From contig NZ_QBDT01000001.1 in the NCBI RefSeq assembly GCF_004124325.1, positions 682,001 to 746,000 on the forward strand: DNA of 64,000 nucleotides, given 5' to 3'. The translations under genes and the position numbers were made by a program. Shown piece after piece: positions 1 to 8,618 of this stretch; within the stretch, counting starts at the first letter, position 1, and every line of letters starts with the position of its first letter. The notes beneath the pieces were generated by a model. The model made no database searches, had not been told where the DNA came from, and saw only the letters and a program-made list of their open reading frames with translations. Source of the DNA: Streptomyces sp. L2. Lineage in GTDB: Bacteria; Actinomycetota; Actinomycetes; Streptomycetales; Streptomycetaceae.

Positions 1-354
1 GTGCAGGATGATTCCCCGACGGCCCAGCCCGTCCATGAGCGGAGTGTTCGGGTCGACGCCGAACCTCGCCTTCAGCTCGCCGACGTCGGCGTCCACCAGG
101 TGACCGGCGATCCGCTCGACGGTCAGGTCCTCCCCTTCGACGTGGACGCGCAGGATCCCGCCGGCGACCGCGGACGACTCCGGCTCGTAGGCATGTCCGG
201 AGGCATGCCGTGGCTGCACGGCCAGATAGAAGGCTTTCCAGTCGTCGTCCGTGTGCCCGTGGTTCCCGCCGGGTCGCCGAATCCCGTAATCCCTTATGTA
301 GTTCCAGTGCTCCGGCGTTTTGTAACCGTGATATCCGTCGAATCGCGCAGCCAT
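1..354 (-). CDS. Possible ADP-ribosyltransferase-like protein, C-terminus beyond window edge
   Basis: The gene runs leftward and is cut by the window edge, so only its first 118 codons are visible. The ATG at 354 follows GGAGAG closely. The N-terminus reads MAARFDGYHGYKTPEHWNYI, then has a His/Gly-rich stretch and FYLAVQPRHASGHAY. A GYHG motif, a following 'W..I...GI' helix and a 'FYLAV..A.GHAY' strand-helix resemble the H and Y parts of the H-Y-E class of ADP-ribosyltransferases (PARP/diphtheria-toxin type). The catalytic Glu would lie in the missing part. No signal peptide is visible. The fold assignment is inference from motif spacing; a plain hypothetical protein remains possible. Confidence 0.5.
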   Translation of the reverse strand, partial: MAARFDGYHGYKTPEHWNYIRDYGIRRPGGNHGHTDDDWKAFYLAVQPRHASGHAYEPESSAVAGGILRVHVEGEDLTVERIAGHLVDADVGELKARFGVDPNTPLMDGLGRRGIILH

Positions 355-384
355 CTTCTCTCCATGGACATCCCCGTGGACATG

Positions 385-407
385 CGGCCGGGACCGGATC
401 CCGGCCG
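385..407 (-). other. Hairpin in the leader of the partial gene at 354
   Basis: A perfect 9-bp stem (CGGCCGGGA/TCCCGGCCG) with a 5-base loop lies about 30 bases upstream of the ATG at 354. It could be a leader structure or an operator. There is no U-tract. Confidence 0.35.
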
Positions 408-531
408 TGTCATGTTTCACCGATTCTGACGCACTGACGTACCACGGACGGAATTTTTGTGGCTAAGCGACAAAAACCCTTTGGACTGTGTGGCCGACAC
501 GCGAAAACGCGTTTTGCGGTCACCGATTGTC

Positions 532-933
532 TTACGTGTTGCGGTGAATCTCGTCCTCCCGGAACGTGACGACGACGGAACCGGGTCGCAGGGCGGCGTT
601 CTTCCGATGGGCACGTGCCCCAGGGGTCAGGGCTTCCCGGGTAGCGATGGCGATGGTGTCCCTGGCTCGGCGTGTCCGGATCGCGAAGGTGTGCATGCCC
701 GTGCTTCCGTCGGTGGTCTCGGTACCCAGGGTCACGATCCACACGAATTCCTTTTGCCGCAGCAGGTCGCCGGCAATCGAGGCGAAGGACCGGGGCCAGG
801 TCGTCGGGGGAGGCGGCGGGAGCGGGGAGGCCGTCGTTCGGCTGCGACCGTCGCGGAGCGGGAACCGCGCTCGGGCCGCCGTGCTCCGGCAGCGAGGCGG
901 TGTCACAGCGGTCGACGGGACCTGTGGCGGCAT
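532..933 (-). CDS. Small hypothetical protein
   Basis: I do not recognise the family. The N-terminal third is proline/arginine-rich and may be out-of-frame noise. The C-terminal 85 residues look like a compact folded protein (FASIAGDLLRQKEFVWIV, then GTETTDGSTGMHTFAIRT, ending VVVTFREDEIHRNT), so the true start may lie inside the frame. No signal peptide or membrane segment is seen. Between this gene and the remnant at 1162 I see only GC-rich sequence without a convincing gene. Confidence 0.4.
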   Translation of the reverse strand: MPPQVPSTAVTPPRCRSTAARARFPLRDGRSRTTASPLPPPPPTTWPRSFASIAGDLLRQKEFVWIVTLGTETTDGSTGMHTFAIRTRRARDTIAIATREALTPGARAHRKNAALRPGSVVVTFREDEIHRNT

Positions 934-1161
934 CGTGCGGGCTGCTGGGGGTGAGGGGTCCGCGCGCGGAGAGTCCGGCCCATGAGGCCGGTAGAGCGGC
1001 GCGTGTCCTCAGGTTCGGCGACGGACATCCCTCGGCACATCGGCCCCCGGGAGATACTCGGGCCTCCGCGGAGATACCTTCCCGGCGCGCGACTACTCCT
1101 TGAGGCCTACGCCGACCGGTCATGGAAGGTGCTGTTCCCGGGGGGCGGCTTACTGTGAGGT

Positions 1162-1899
1162 ATGCGCGACAGGCTGCGAGGGAAGCCGTGGCCAAGCCCC
1201 CTGGCCGTGTTCGTCGCCGTGATCCTTCTCCCCGTGGTCGCCAAGAACCTGACCCTGACCTGGGTCCAGGTGGTGGCGGCCCGAGTGGGCTGCGGGGCGC
1301 TGCTGCGTGCACCGGCCGCTCGCGGTGTTCCTCGTGGTACTCCCGGCGACCTTGGTGGCCATGTACGCGGAGGATCTGGTCTTCCCGATGGCGCTGATGC
1401 CGATTCTGGCGCTGTTCCACGTCGGGCGGTCCTGCTCCCTCCGGATCGTCACAGCCTGCACGGTCCTTGCCGTCGCCACGGTGTACGTGACCGTCGACTT
1501 CGCGAAGGACATCGAGCACTTCGACCTGAGCAGCGCCAACCAGCTGGGCTGGTTCGTGACCGCCGCCGCGGGAGTGGCCGCCGAGAACCAGCTCCGGGCC
1601 CCGGTCGGAGGCCGACGGTGGGCGCGGCGTGCGGAGGAGTCGAGGCAGTCGGAGGCCAGGCGCCGGGTCAGCGACGAGCGGTTGCGCATCGCTCAGGGGG
1701 AGGTGGTGAATCTCGTCGGCGGGGGGGATGGCCAACGACGAGATCGCCGAGGCGCTGGTGCTGTCCCGGTTGACGGCCAAGACCGATGCGAGCCGGATTC
1801 TGACCAAGCTGGGGGGCCCGGGACCGCGCCCTGCTCGTCGTCCTCGCCTACGAGAGCGGGCTGCTGAGGCCCGGCGCGAGCGAGGGAGACGACAGCTGA
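1162..1899 (+). pseudogene. Decayed two-component remnant: kinase 5' part joined to response regulator 3' part
   Basis: Three frames must be joined to read it. From 1162 comes a membrane segment (VFVAVILLPVVAKNLTL). From about 1307 another frame gives more hydrophobic helices and RRRVSDERLRIA, the start of a HisKA_3 dimerisation helix. Where 'RELHDVVAHH' should follow, the sequence jumps to EVVNLVG. After a G-run (near 1720) it continues as MANDEIAEALVLSRLTAKT and RILTKLG, a NarL/LuxR DNA-binding domain. A second G-run shift near 1810 restores ARDRALLVVLAYESGLLRPG to a stop at 1899. So a deletion removed the kinase catalytic core and the regulator's receiver domain, plus at least three frameshifts. 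It cannot make either protein. Confidence 0.8.
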
Positions 1900-2453
1900 G
1901 CACACCGGACTGCCGCGCCCGTGTCACCAGCCGCGTACATGATGTCGCCGACGGTCTCGAACACCGGGCCGTACGCCGGTGTTGGCGCATAGATCCACGC
2001 CCCGGCCAGCACCCTCTCACCCTTGTCCGCCAGCTCGTGCAGGGCCGTCATCCAGGCGGGCAGCGGGCCCGACGGCAGAAGACGGTAGCCGAGGACGCGG
2101 GCGAGCTGGGCGTCGGCCTCCCAGCGGTCGGCCGCTCCTGTCTGCGGGCAGTCCCGGTACACGTTTGGCCCGACGGTGTACCGGAAGGCGTGCTGCGCAC
2201 AGGCGTCCGCCGCCGTAAGAGAGATCATCGTGAACGGCAGCAGCGCGAAGCCGGGCGAGTAGAAGCTGCGTTTGAGCGCGAGGACGGTGCTGGAGTACGA
2301 CTCCAGGTTCAGGACCTTGAGGCGCAGCTCCGTGAAGTCGTCCAGCGGGAGCTGCGCGATCTTCTGGTAGAGCGCGGCGCTGAAACGGGCTCCGGGAAGC
2401 TCGCCGCAGGGCGCTCCGAAGGTGTTGCCGTACGCGTCCTTGATCAGGTTCAT
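1848..2453 (-). CDS. Uncharacterised protein in a conservon-like operon
   Basis: A 201-residue protein starting MNLIKDAYGNTFGAPCGE; its ATG overlaps the stop of the roadblock gene by four bases, so the two are translationally coupled. It has no signal peptide or clear membrane helix. I do not recognise a domain. It occupies the place where a DUF742 protein and a GTPase would sit in a standard conservon. Its last about 17 codons run antisense over the 3' end of the decayed two-component remnant, so its original C-terminus may have been different. Confidence 0.75.
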   Translation of the reverse strand: MNLIKDAYGNTFGAPCGELPGARFSAALYQKIAQLPLDDFTELRLKVLNLESYSSTVLALKRSFYSPGFALLPFTMISLTAADACAQHAFRYTVGPNVYRDCPQTGAADRWEADAQLARVLGYRLLPSGPLPAWMTALHELADKGERVLAGAWIYAPTPAYGPVFETVGDIMYAAGDTGAAVRCAQLSSPSLAPGLSSPLS

Positions 2454-2872
2454 CGTCGCGGCCCCGCGACGGCTCGGGACGCCATGGCCGGGTGCGCGTC
2501 GAGGCGTTCGGCGAACCGGGCCGCTTCGACGGCGATCTGTTCCTGATCCGCGCCGGCGTCGCCGACCAGGGCGAGACGGCCGCCGTCGGCCGTCTCGCAG
2601 ACGAACAGGAACCCCTCGGCGAAATCGATCACGACGTAGCGGACCCGGCTGGTCCCGAAGCATTCACCGGCGCCCCGCGCCAGGCCGTGCAGCCCGCAGG
2701 CCATGGCCGCCAGGCGCTCCGCCTCCGCGCGGTTCAGGGTGCGGGTGGCAGCGGTGACGAGTCCGTCACCGGAGAGCAGTACGGCGTGCCGGAGCGGCGC
2801 CACACGCCGCACCAGGTCTCCCAGGAGCCAGGTGGTCCCGCCGAGCGTCGAGGCTTCGAGTGGCGTGGTCAT
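2450..2872 (-). CDS. Roadblock/LC7-type protein (CvnB-like)
   Basis: 140 residues. The pattern WLLGDLVRRVAPLRHAVLLS, then GDGLVTAAT, is typical of the actinobacterial roadblock/LC7 proteins of conservons, which regulate small Ras-like GTPases. Start and stop both overlap neighbours by four bases (ATGA), so kinase, roadblock and unknown gene form one operon. There is no partner GTPase in this operon; the nearest is in the second conservon at 48 kb. The protein is expected to be cytoplasmic. Confidence 0.85.
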   Translation of the reverse strand: MTTPLEASTLGGTTWLLGDLVRRVAPLRHAVLLSGDGLVTAATRTLNRAEAERLAAMACGLHGLARGAGECFGTSRVRYVVIDFAEGFLFVCETADGGRLALVGDAGADQEQIAVEAARFAERLDAHPAMASRAVAGPRR

Positions 2873-5148
2873 TGCGGCCGTCCTTCCGTCGGTTGACCGG
2901 TGTCCGGCGCGGCCTCGGAGGGCGGCGCCGAGGGGTACGGGGTGGCGGTGGCGACACGTCCCTGGGACATCCCGCGGTAGGAGGCGGCGCGGTTCACACG
3001 CGCCTCCTCGGGCGATGCCGGCACCCGGGGCGTGTGTCCCGACCGGTGGGTGCGCCGGGGCAGGCCCGACGGGGCCGGGCGGGGTTGTTGCGGGGCTGAT
3101 CGGCGGCCGGCGGCAGCGGAGTCCGGGTGAGCGGCCGTAGCCGGCTGCTGGTCGTCGGCGGAGGACGGCTGGCGTGGGACCGCGGTCGGCCCCGGGAGCA
3201 CGGAGCCGTCGCCGGACGGCGCCGTGGCCGTCGATGCCTCGGTCTTCTCCGGCGCGGGCGCCTGGGTGAGCAGGGTGTTCGGGATGAGGACGACGGCGGC
3301 GACCCCGCCGTAGGCGGAGCGGCGCAGGTTGACCTTGACGCCGTGGCGGTGCGCGAGCCGGCCGACGACCAGCAGACCCAGCCGTTCGGCGTCGGCGCGG
3401 TCGAAGTCGTTGTTCTGCGAGACGCGCAGATTGGCGTCCTCCAAGGCCTCCGGCCCCATGCCGAGGCCCCGGTCGTCGATCTCCACGACGAAGCCTCGCG
3501 CGGCGCTCATTCCGTCCACCGTGACCTGTGTGCGCGCCGGCGAGTGCTGCATGGCGTTCTCCAGCAGCTCGGCGATGAGATGGGTCAGATCGGTCACGGC
3601 ATGGCCGTGGACATACTGGTCGGCGAACGACCGTACGACGATGCGGGAGTAGTCCTCCACCTCGGCCGCCGCCGCCCGCACCACGTCGAACAGCGACTCG
3701 GGCTGGTCCCAGGCCGCCCGGGAGGAGCCGCCCGTGAGGATGATCAGTCCCTCGGCGTGGCGGCGCATCCGCGTCGCCAGGTGGTCGAGACGGAACAGTT
3801 CCGCGAGTTCGTCGGGATCCGTGGTGCGGCGTTCCATGGCGTCCAGCGACGCGTGCTGGCAGTCCAGCAGCACCTGGTTGCGCCGGGCCAGATTGACGAA
3901 CACCTCGGCGGCCGCACGGCGTCCCTCCGCCTGTCGCACGGCGGCGTCGACCGCCGCGAGCTGGACGGTGTTGAACGCGTGGCCGACCTCGCCGATCTCG
4001 TCGCGCCCGGACTTCATCAGCGGCGCCGCCTCGGCGACGTCCACCTCCTCTCCCGCGCGCAGCCGTTCCAGGACGTCGGGCAGCCGGTGATGCGCGAGGT
4101 CGCGGGCCGAGTTGCGCAGCCGGACGAGTCGTCTCGCGAGGTGCTGGCCGATCAGCGCCGACACGGCGACGGACAGAAGGATGGCCAGGACGCCGAGCGC
4201 CGTCGCACCGACGTTGCGCCTGAAGAGGTCGTCGGCACGCTCACCGGCCTGTGCGCCGATCCGCTGTCCCACCTGCTCGTTGACCCGGTCCAGGTCCACG
4301 CGCGCCTGCCGGGTGGCGGTGCGCCAGGCGTCGACTGAGCGGGCCTTGCCGATCGGGCCGTCGTCGTCGTGCAGGAACGCGCCCTCGTACCGTTCGAGTG
4401 TCATCCAGTGCCCGCTGCGCAGCAGTGCCTCGTAACCGGCCGCATCCGCGCCGTCGAGGTCGGGCAGATGGATGTCGAGCAGCAGCCGGTGCGCCTCCAC
4501 CGCACCGTCGAGCAGCCGCAGCTGGCCCTCGTCGGGCTTGGCCGCGCCGGCGATCCCGGCCAGGGACGCCTCTTCCTGGGCGACGTATTCCTGTACGCGT
4601 GCCAGCTCGACGAGCACGGTGTCGCGCTGGGCGAGGCGGTCGGCCTGGAGTGAGGTGAACGCCGCGCGGAGGCGGAAAGTGGGCGCGATGAGGTCGTTGT
4701 AGCGCTGCAGGATCTCCTCGGGGGGAAGCGACCGGTCCTGGGTTTCCGTCCGGACGGCCTTCAGGCGGCTGGCGCTGTCGAGCACGATGCCGACCGCATC
4801 GGAGGCGCCATGTCCGAAAGGGCTGGACCGGGCCTTGCGCGCGTAGGCGTGCGCCGCCCCGGCGAGCCGGTCGGTGTGTGCGCCGGCCGCGCGGAAGGCC
4901 GCCTGGGCCGTGGCCGAGCCATGGGCGGAGAGGTCTTCCATCGCGGCCAGCCGCTCGGCCTGGAGTGCCAGCGTCCAGTCGCGCAACGGGGCGCCGGCCG
5001 GTCCGTGGGCGTCACTGACGGCCCGGAGCCCGGACACGTCGTCCGACACCGTGACGAGCGAGAACGACCACAGTCCGCACAGGGTGATGAGCGGCACCAC
5101 GACCAGCACGATGAGCTTGGTCCTGATCGATAGGAGACGAAGGCTCAT
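2869..5148 (-). CDS. Conservon-type sensor histidine kinase-like protein (CvnA-like)
   Basis: 759 residues from the ATG at 5148; an in-frame extension to 5259 has no ribosome site. An N-terminal membrane helix (LIVLVVVPLITLCGLWSF) leads into an extracytoplasmic region like nitrate/nitrite-sensing (NIT) domains. A second helix (ALGVLAILLSVAVSALIG), a HAMP linker and a GHKL ATPase domain follow, with an N box in LIAELLENAMQHSP and a G1 box DDRGLGMG. The usual phospho-acceptor His motif is not obvious, as is common in this family. A long Pro/Ser-rich tail ends the protein. It heads a three-gene operon divergent from the PucR-type regulator. Confidence 0.85.
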   Translation of the reverse strand: MSLRLLSIRTKLIVLVVVPLITLCGLWSFSLVTVSDDVSGLRAVSDAHGPAGAPLRDWTLALQAERLAAMEDLSAHGSATAQAAFRAAGAHTDRLAGAAHAYARKARSSPFGHGASDAVGIVLDSASRLKAVRTETQDRSLPPEEILQRYNDLIAPTFRLRAAFTSLQADRLAQRDTVLVELARVQEYVAQEEASLAGIAGAAKPDEGQLRLLDGAVEAHRLLLDIHLPDLDGADAAGYEALLRSGHWMTLERYEGAFLHDDDGPIGKARSVDAWRTATRQARVDLDRVNEQVGQRIGAQAGERADDLFRRNVGATALGVLAILLSVAVSALIGQHLARRLVRLRNSARDLAHHRLPDVLERLRAGEEVDVAEAAPLMKSGRDEIGEVGHAFNTVQLAAVDAAVRQAEGRRAAAEVFVNLARRNQVLLDCQHASLDAMERRTTDPDELAELFRLDHLATRMRRHAEGLIILTGGSSRAAWDQPESLFDVVRAAAAEVEDYSRIVVRSFADQYVHGHAVTDLTHLIAELLENAMQHSPARTQVTVDGMSAARGFVVEIDDRGLGMGPEALEDANLRVSQNNDFDRADAERLGLLVVGRLAHRHGVKVNLRRSAYGGVAAVVLIPNTLLTQAPAPEKTEASTATAPSGDGSVLPGPTAVPRQPSSADDQQPATAAHPDSAAAGRRSAPQQPRPAPSGLPRRTHRSGHTPRVPASPEEARVNRAASYRGMSQGRVATATPYPSAPPSEAAPDTGQPTEGRPQ

Positions 5149-5416
5149 TGTTCGCGGGGTCCTTATGGTGACGGGAGAGCGCTGAATGCATGCGACGCAT
5201 TCCGAGCGACGCAGACGTAAGAGCGATGACGGCGCCATCCATCCCGCCACTTTACTCACTCTTTACCTAATGGTTCGTCGTCGGTCACGTCCATCGATTT
5301 CTTGTAACCATGGGCAGAAATCGCGGGATCGTTTCCATCTCTCGCACTCCTACGGGTGCGTCGGGCTGTCTCTTCGCAGTCCGCGCATCGATTTCCGGCA
5401 CACCCGCGAGGTGGAG

Positions 5417-6247
5417 ATGCACAGAGACGACGAGAGCGCCATGAGACGGCCGGAGGGACGGGGCCTCGGCGGACCGGACGAGACTCTGGCGCGGCACTGG
5501 CTCGTCCGGGCGCTCACCAAGAGCCCCGGCCCGCCCGAGGAGACCCTGGCCGAGCTCGCCCACTCGGCGAACTGGCGGCTTCCGGACACCGTGCAGATCG
5601 TCGCGCTCACTCCGGCGCCCGGCCGGCACCGGGGGGTACTCCAGCAGTCCGACGTCCTGGCCGACTGGCACGCCGAGACCCCGTTCCTGCTGATCCCGGA
5701 CCCGGCTCCGGACTCGCTCACGCTGGTGCGCCGCGCGCTCCGCGGCACCACCGCGGCCATCGCCCCGGTGGTGCCGCGCCCCTACGCCGCTGCCTCGCTG
5801 CGCTGGTCACGGACGATGCTCGCGCTCGTTCCCGAACACCGGGGTGCGCAGACACGGATGGTCCGCGTGGAGGAACATCTGGCGACGGTGCTTCTGCTGC
5901 AGGACGAGGCGCTGCTGCGGCTGTTCACCGGCCGGCTTCTGCATCCGCTGGCCGATCTGACACAACGCCAGAACGAACGGGCGACCGAGACACTGCTGGC
6001 CTGGCTGGAGAACGGCAACGGCGCCCGGGCCGCCGAGGCCCTGGGCGTCCATCCGCAGACCGTGCGGTACCGGCTGCGGCGGCTCGGCAAGCTCTTCGGG
6101 CCGCTGCTCCGGGATCCGCAGCGCCGCTTCGAGCTGGAACTGGCCCTGCGGGCAAGCCGCCTGGCCGACGAGCTGCGCAGAAAACACCTCCGCGTGCCGG
6201 CCCGGAGACGGCCGGACACGCCGGAGGTGTGGAGCCGTCAGTGTTGA
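5417..6247 (+). CDS. PucR-type helix-turn-helix transcriptional regulator
   Basis: 276 residues from the ATG at 5417, preceded by GAGGTGGAG. The C-terminal domain LLAWLENGNGARAAEALGVH followed by PQTVRYRLRRLGKLFG is the PucR-type HTH_30 DNA-binding domain. The middle (EEHLATVLLLQDEALLRLFT) matches the preceding GGDEF-like region of CdaR/PucR regulators. It is divergent from the shortened conservon and may control it. Its last codons and stop lie in an 18-bp repeat copied from the end of the neighbouring lyase gene. Confidence 0.85.
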   Translation: MHRDDESAMRRPEGRGLGGPDETLARHWLVRALTKSPGPPEETLAELAHSANWRLPDTVQIVALTPAPGRHRGVLQQSDVLADWHAETPFLLIPDPAPDSLTLVRRALRGTTAAIAPVVPRPYAAASLRWSRTMLALVPEHRGAQTRMVRVEEHLATVLLLQDEALLRLFTGRLLHPLADLTQRQNERATETLLAWLENGNGARAAEALGVHPQTVRYRLRRLGKLFGPLLRDPQRRFELELALRASRLADELRRKHLRVPARRRPDTPEVWSRQC

Positions 6248-6282
6248 ACTGTCGGCGCTGAGCAGTCAGTGCTGAACCGTCG
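6237..6282. repeat. Duplicated gene-end sequence between convergent genes
   Basis: Two 18-bp copies (GTCAGTGTTGAACTGTCG at 6237 and a two-mismatch copy at 6265), 28 bases apart, contain the terminal codons and stop of the lyase gene and, on the other strand, the stop of the PucR gene. Confidence 0.7.
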
Positions 6283-7210
6283 TGGACAGCGAGAAGTCCG
6301 CGAACTGGGCGCTCTCGTTCTTCTTCGGTCCCCACGAGGTGTCGTGGCCGCCGAAGAAGGTGGAGAAGAAGACTCCACCGAAATTGATCTTGGAGATACC
6401 GGTGGCCGCGTGCTTGGCGGCGAAGACCTGCTTGCCGTCGAACCAGACCGTGAGGTCACCGGTGCTGCGGTTCACCAGCTGCTCGACGCTGTGCCAGTTG
6501 CCGTCGGCGGTCCACTGCCAGTTGCCGACGCCGAGGTCGACGCCGTAACCGGTCGGACCGGAGTTGCTCGGGGTGTAGAGGTAGAGCTCGCCGTCGTTCG
6601 GGTGGGACTTGGCCCGGAACATGTGGCGCGTCGACCATCCGTTGCCGTGGGTGCCGCCGGACTCCTGCCCGATGACACCGCCGTACAGCCCGGGCAGCTT
6701 CCCGCCCTTGCCGAAGTCGAAACCCGACGGGAACTTCAGGTGGTACTTGAGGTCGAGCGTGGACGACTTGGCCAGCTCCGGTTTGCCGAGGCCGGTGAGC
6801 GAGGTGTAGAACTGCCCGCCGCCCTTCGTGGGGCAGTTGCGGCACGAGTTGGCCGACGAGCCCTTGCCGTACGTCACGCTCAGCGCGGTGCCGTCGCCGG
6901 GAGCCTTGGCGTCGCTGACCTGCTTGAGGTTCGCCTGGCCCCAGGCGCCTTTCGCCGCCACACCCCAGGACTTCTTCCAAGCCTTCGAGCCGTAGCCCTT
7001 GAAGTCTCCGGTCCAGGCCGCCCCGGACGGGGCCGTGGAGGAGGACGGGTGAGAGCCGGACGCCTGGGAGGCGGACGAGTGGGACGCGGACGGCTCGGGA
7101 GAGGCCATGGCCAGGGACGCGGTGACCGCGGCGGCGGCCGTGCCGACCGCGACGGCGAGGGCGACGCGGCGTTTACCGAAAGTCCGGCGGGCATGAGATG
7201 TCGAGGACAT
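6266..7210 (-). CDS. Secreted polysaccharide lyase (PL14-like)
   Basis: 314 residues. The signal peptide shows a basic N-terminus (RRTFGKRR), a hydrophobic core of about 20 residues and a Ser/His-rich linker. The mature domain has the beta-jelly-roll features of family PL14 (alginate/glucuronan lyase type): KYHLKFPSGFDF, GGKLPGLYGG and an even pattern of Gly/Trp strands such as WHSVEQLVN and LTVWFDGKQVF. Such enzymes cut uronic acid polymers by beta-elimination outside the cell. It is a single gene facing the PucR-type regulator. Substrate cannot be told from sequence. Confidence 0.75.
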   Translation of the reverse strand: MSSTSHARRTFGKRRVALAVAVGTAAAAVTASLAMASPEPSASHSSASQASGSHPSSSTAPSGAAWTGDFKGYGSKAWKKSWGVAAKGAWGQANLKQVSDAKAPGDGTALSVTYGKGSSANSCRNCPTKGGGQFYTSLTGLGKPELAKSSTLDLKYHLKFPSGFDFGKGGKLPGLYGGVIGQESGGTHGNGWSTRHMFRAKSHPNDGELYLYTPSNSGPTGYGVDLGVGNWQWTADGNWHSVEQLVNRSTGDLTVWFDGKQVFAAKHAATGISKINFGGVFFSTFFGGHDTSWGPKKNESAQFADFSLSTTVQH

Positions 7211-7550
7211 GATGCTCCTTCAGGGAGTGAGTGGACGGTTCAGGACTCGTCCGGCGGGACGGAGAACCCCGTCGTGGCGCGGAGGCCCGACGGGCGTACG
7301 GCCGGCACGGCGACGCGGGGAACGCGCGCTGCGCGACACGGTGGCCGGGACAGAAGGGGAAGCCGTACACGGTGCCACCCCAAGGCTCCGATCGCCTATA
7401 TGAACGATGCCTGTTCCGAAGGAGGATCGAGCCGGGGCAAGCTAGCCGTGGCACGGAGATCAAGTCAATGCCCGCAACCGGCGGCCGTCGCCGCTTTGTC
7501 ACTGGTGCACACATCGTCTCGGATTCTTGCCGCAATCCGGACCGCGGCCC

Positions 7551-7580
7551 TTGACGCTCCCGGAAGGCCGCTCCTAGATT
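7551..7580 (+). promoter_or_regulatory. Vegetative-type promoter
   Basis: TTGACG (7551-7556) and TAGATT (7575-7580) are separated by 18 bases, a good match to the principal (HrdB-type) sigma consensus. They lie about 60 bases upstream of the secreted protein at 7640. Confidence 0.6.
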
Positions 7581-7639
7581 TCCCGGTCGGTTCAGCACAA
7601 CGAATTTGGTCCGCATACCTGAACGTAGGGAGATCCTCC

Positions 7640-8413
7640 ATGGCACGGCCCGACGGCCACCGCAAGAGGATGACCCGGCGTCGACGGGGTCTTGGTCTCG
7701 CGCTGGTGTCCTTGGCCGGGACGTGCGCCGCACTGGTGGCCGTGCCACAGGCGTCGGCCTCCTTCGTCCCGGGCGGGCTGGTCTCGGCGCACTACGTGAT
7801 CCGGGACGCGCCCCGCGGCGGACTCACCGGGATCGGCTTCCCGGTCACCGTGATCCACCGGCCCGACGCGGCGGGCCAGTACTGGGCCCAGCAGTTCTCG
7901 TTCACAGACGGCCACGGCGGCTACATCGGCATGGCCTCGAAAGGAGGCGGCCAGGCGAAGTTCAGCGTTTTCGGCAAGGGGTTCACCACGCATGACGCAC
8001 GCTGCCGCAAAGGAGCGGACCTCGGGTCCGGTGTCAGCTGCAACATCAACCATCCCATCGCCACCGGCGTGACCTACCGGCTGGATGTCACCCGCGGTGC
8101 GCGCGGTTCCTGGCAAGGCTGGATCGTCGACACCTCGACGGGCCGCCGGACCGAGATCGGGCAATGGACCGCGCCTGCCGGTACGGGCCTGCTCAGGCCT
8201 AGCGGATCCGGTTTCGCGGAGTACTACCTCCCCGTCTCCTCCTGCGCCTCACTCCCGTACGCGCAGGTCCGGTTCGGCGCCCCACGCACGCTCGGGGCCG
8301 AAGGCGGCACGGGCTGCTTCAACAGCGCCTACGCCTACGGGAGATGCAAAGGCGCCGCCACGTCGAGCGGCCGGCCCGTGAACGACGGCGTCGACATCAC
8401 CACAGGCCGTTGA
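7640..8413 (+). CDS. Secreted DUF3472-like protein
   Basis: 257 residues from the ATG at 7640, with a purine-rich site (GGGAGAT) just upstream. The N-terminus RKRMTRRRRGLGLALVSLAG leads into a signal sequence ending near QASA. The mature part (SAHYVIRDAPRGGLTGIGFP, QYWAQQFSFTDGHGGYIGMA) resembles DUF3472-containing extracellular proteins of Streptomyces, thought to bind or process carbohydrate. Paired cysteines near the C-terminus could form disulfides. It stands alone with its own promoter. Function is unproven. Confidence 0.7.
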   Translation: MARPDGHRKRMTRRRRGLGLALVSLAGTCAALVAVPQASASFVPGGLVSAHYVIRDAPRGGLTGIGFPVTVIHRPDAAGQYWAQQFSFTDGHGGYIGMASKGGGQAKFSVFGKGFTTHDARCRKGADLGSGVSCNINHPIATGVTYRLDVTRGARGSWQGWIVDTSTGRRTEIGQWTAPAGTGLLRPSGSGFAEYYLPVSSCASLPYAQVRFGAPRTLGAEGGTGCFNSAYAYGRCKGAATSSGRPVNDGVDITTGR

Positions 8414-8618
8414 GCCGGCCGGCCACTCCTGTCGCCGGCAATCGCGTCCCGGAGCGGTGACGGAGTCTTCCCGCTCCGTCGAAACGTCGGCCGCCGCGCC
8501 GGAGATCTTCGCTTCCGGCCGCCGTGTCCTGCGCGCGACATACACCGCCACCGGCGCGGAGCCCCTTCCACCGTTCCCGTCCCACCACACACATCTCATG
8601 TCTCATGGAGGAACAACC

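Noticed and set aside
410..2020. Long minus-strand reading frame of 536 codons
   Set aside because: Arg/Pro/Ser-rich low-complexity translation over the two-component remnant; a GC-bias shadow.
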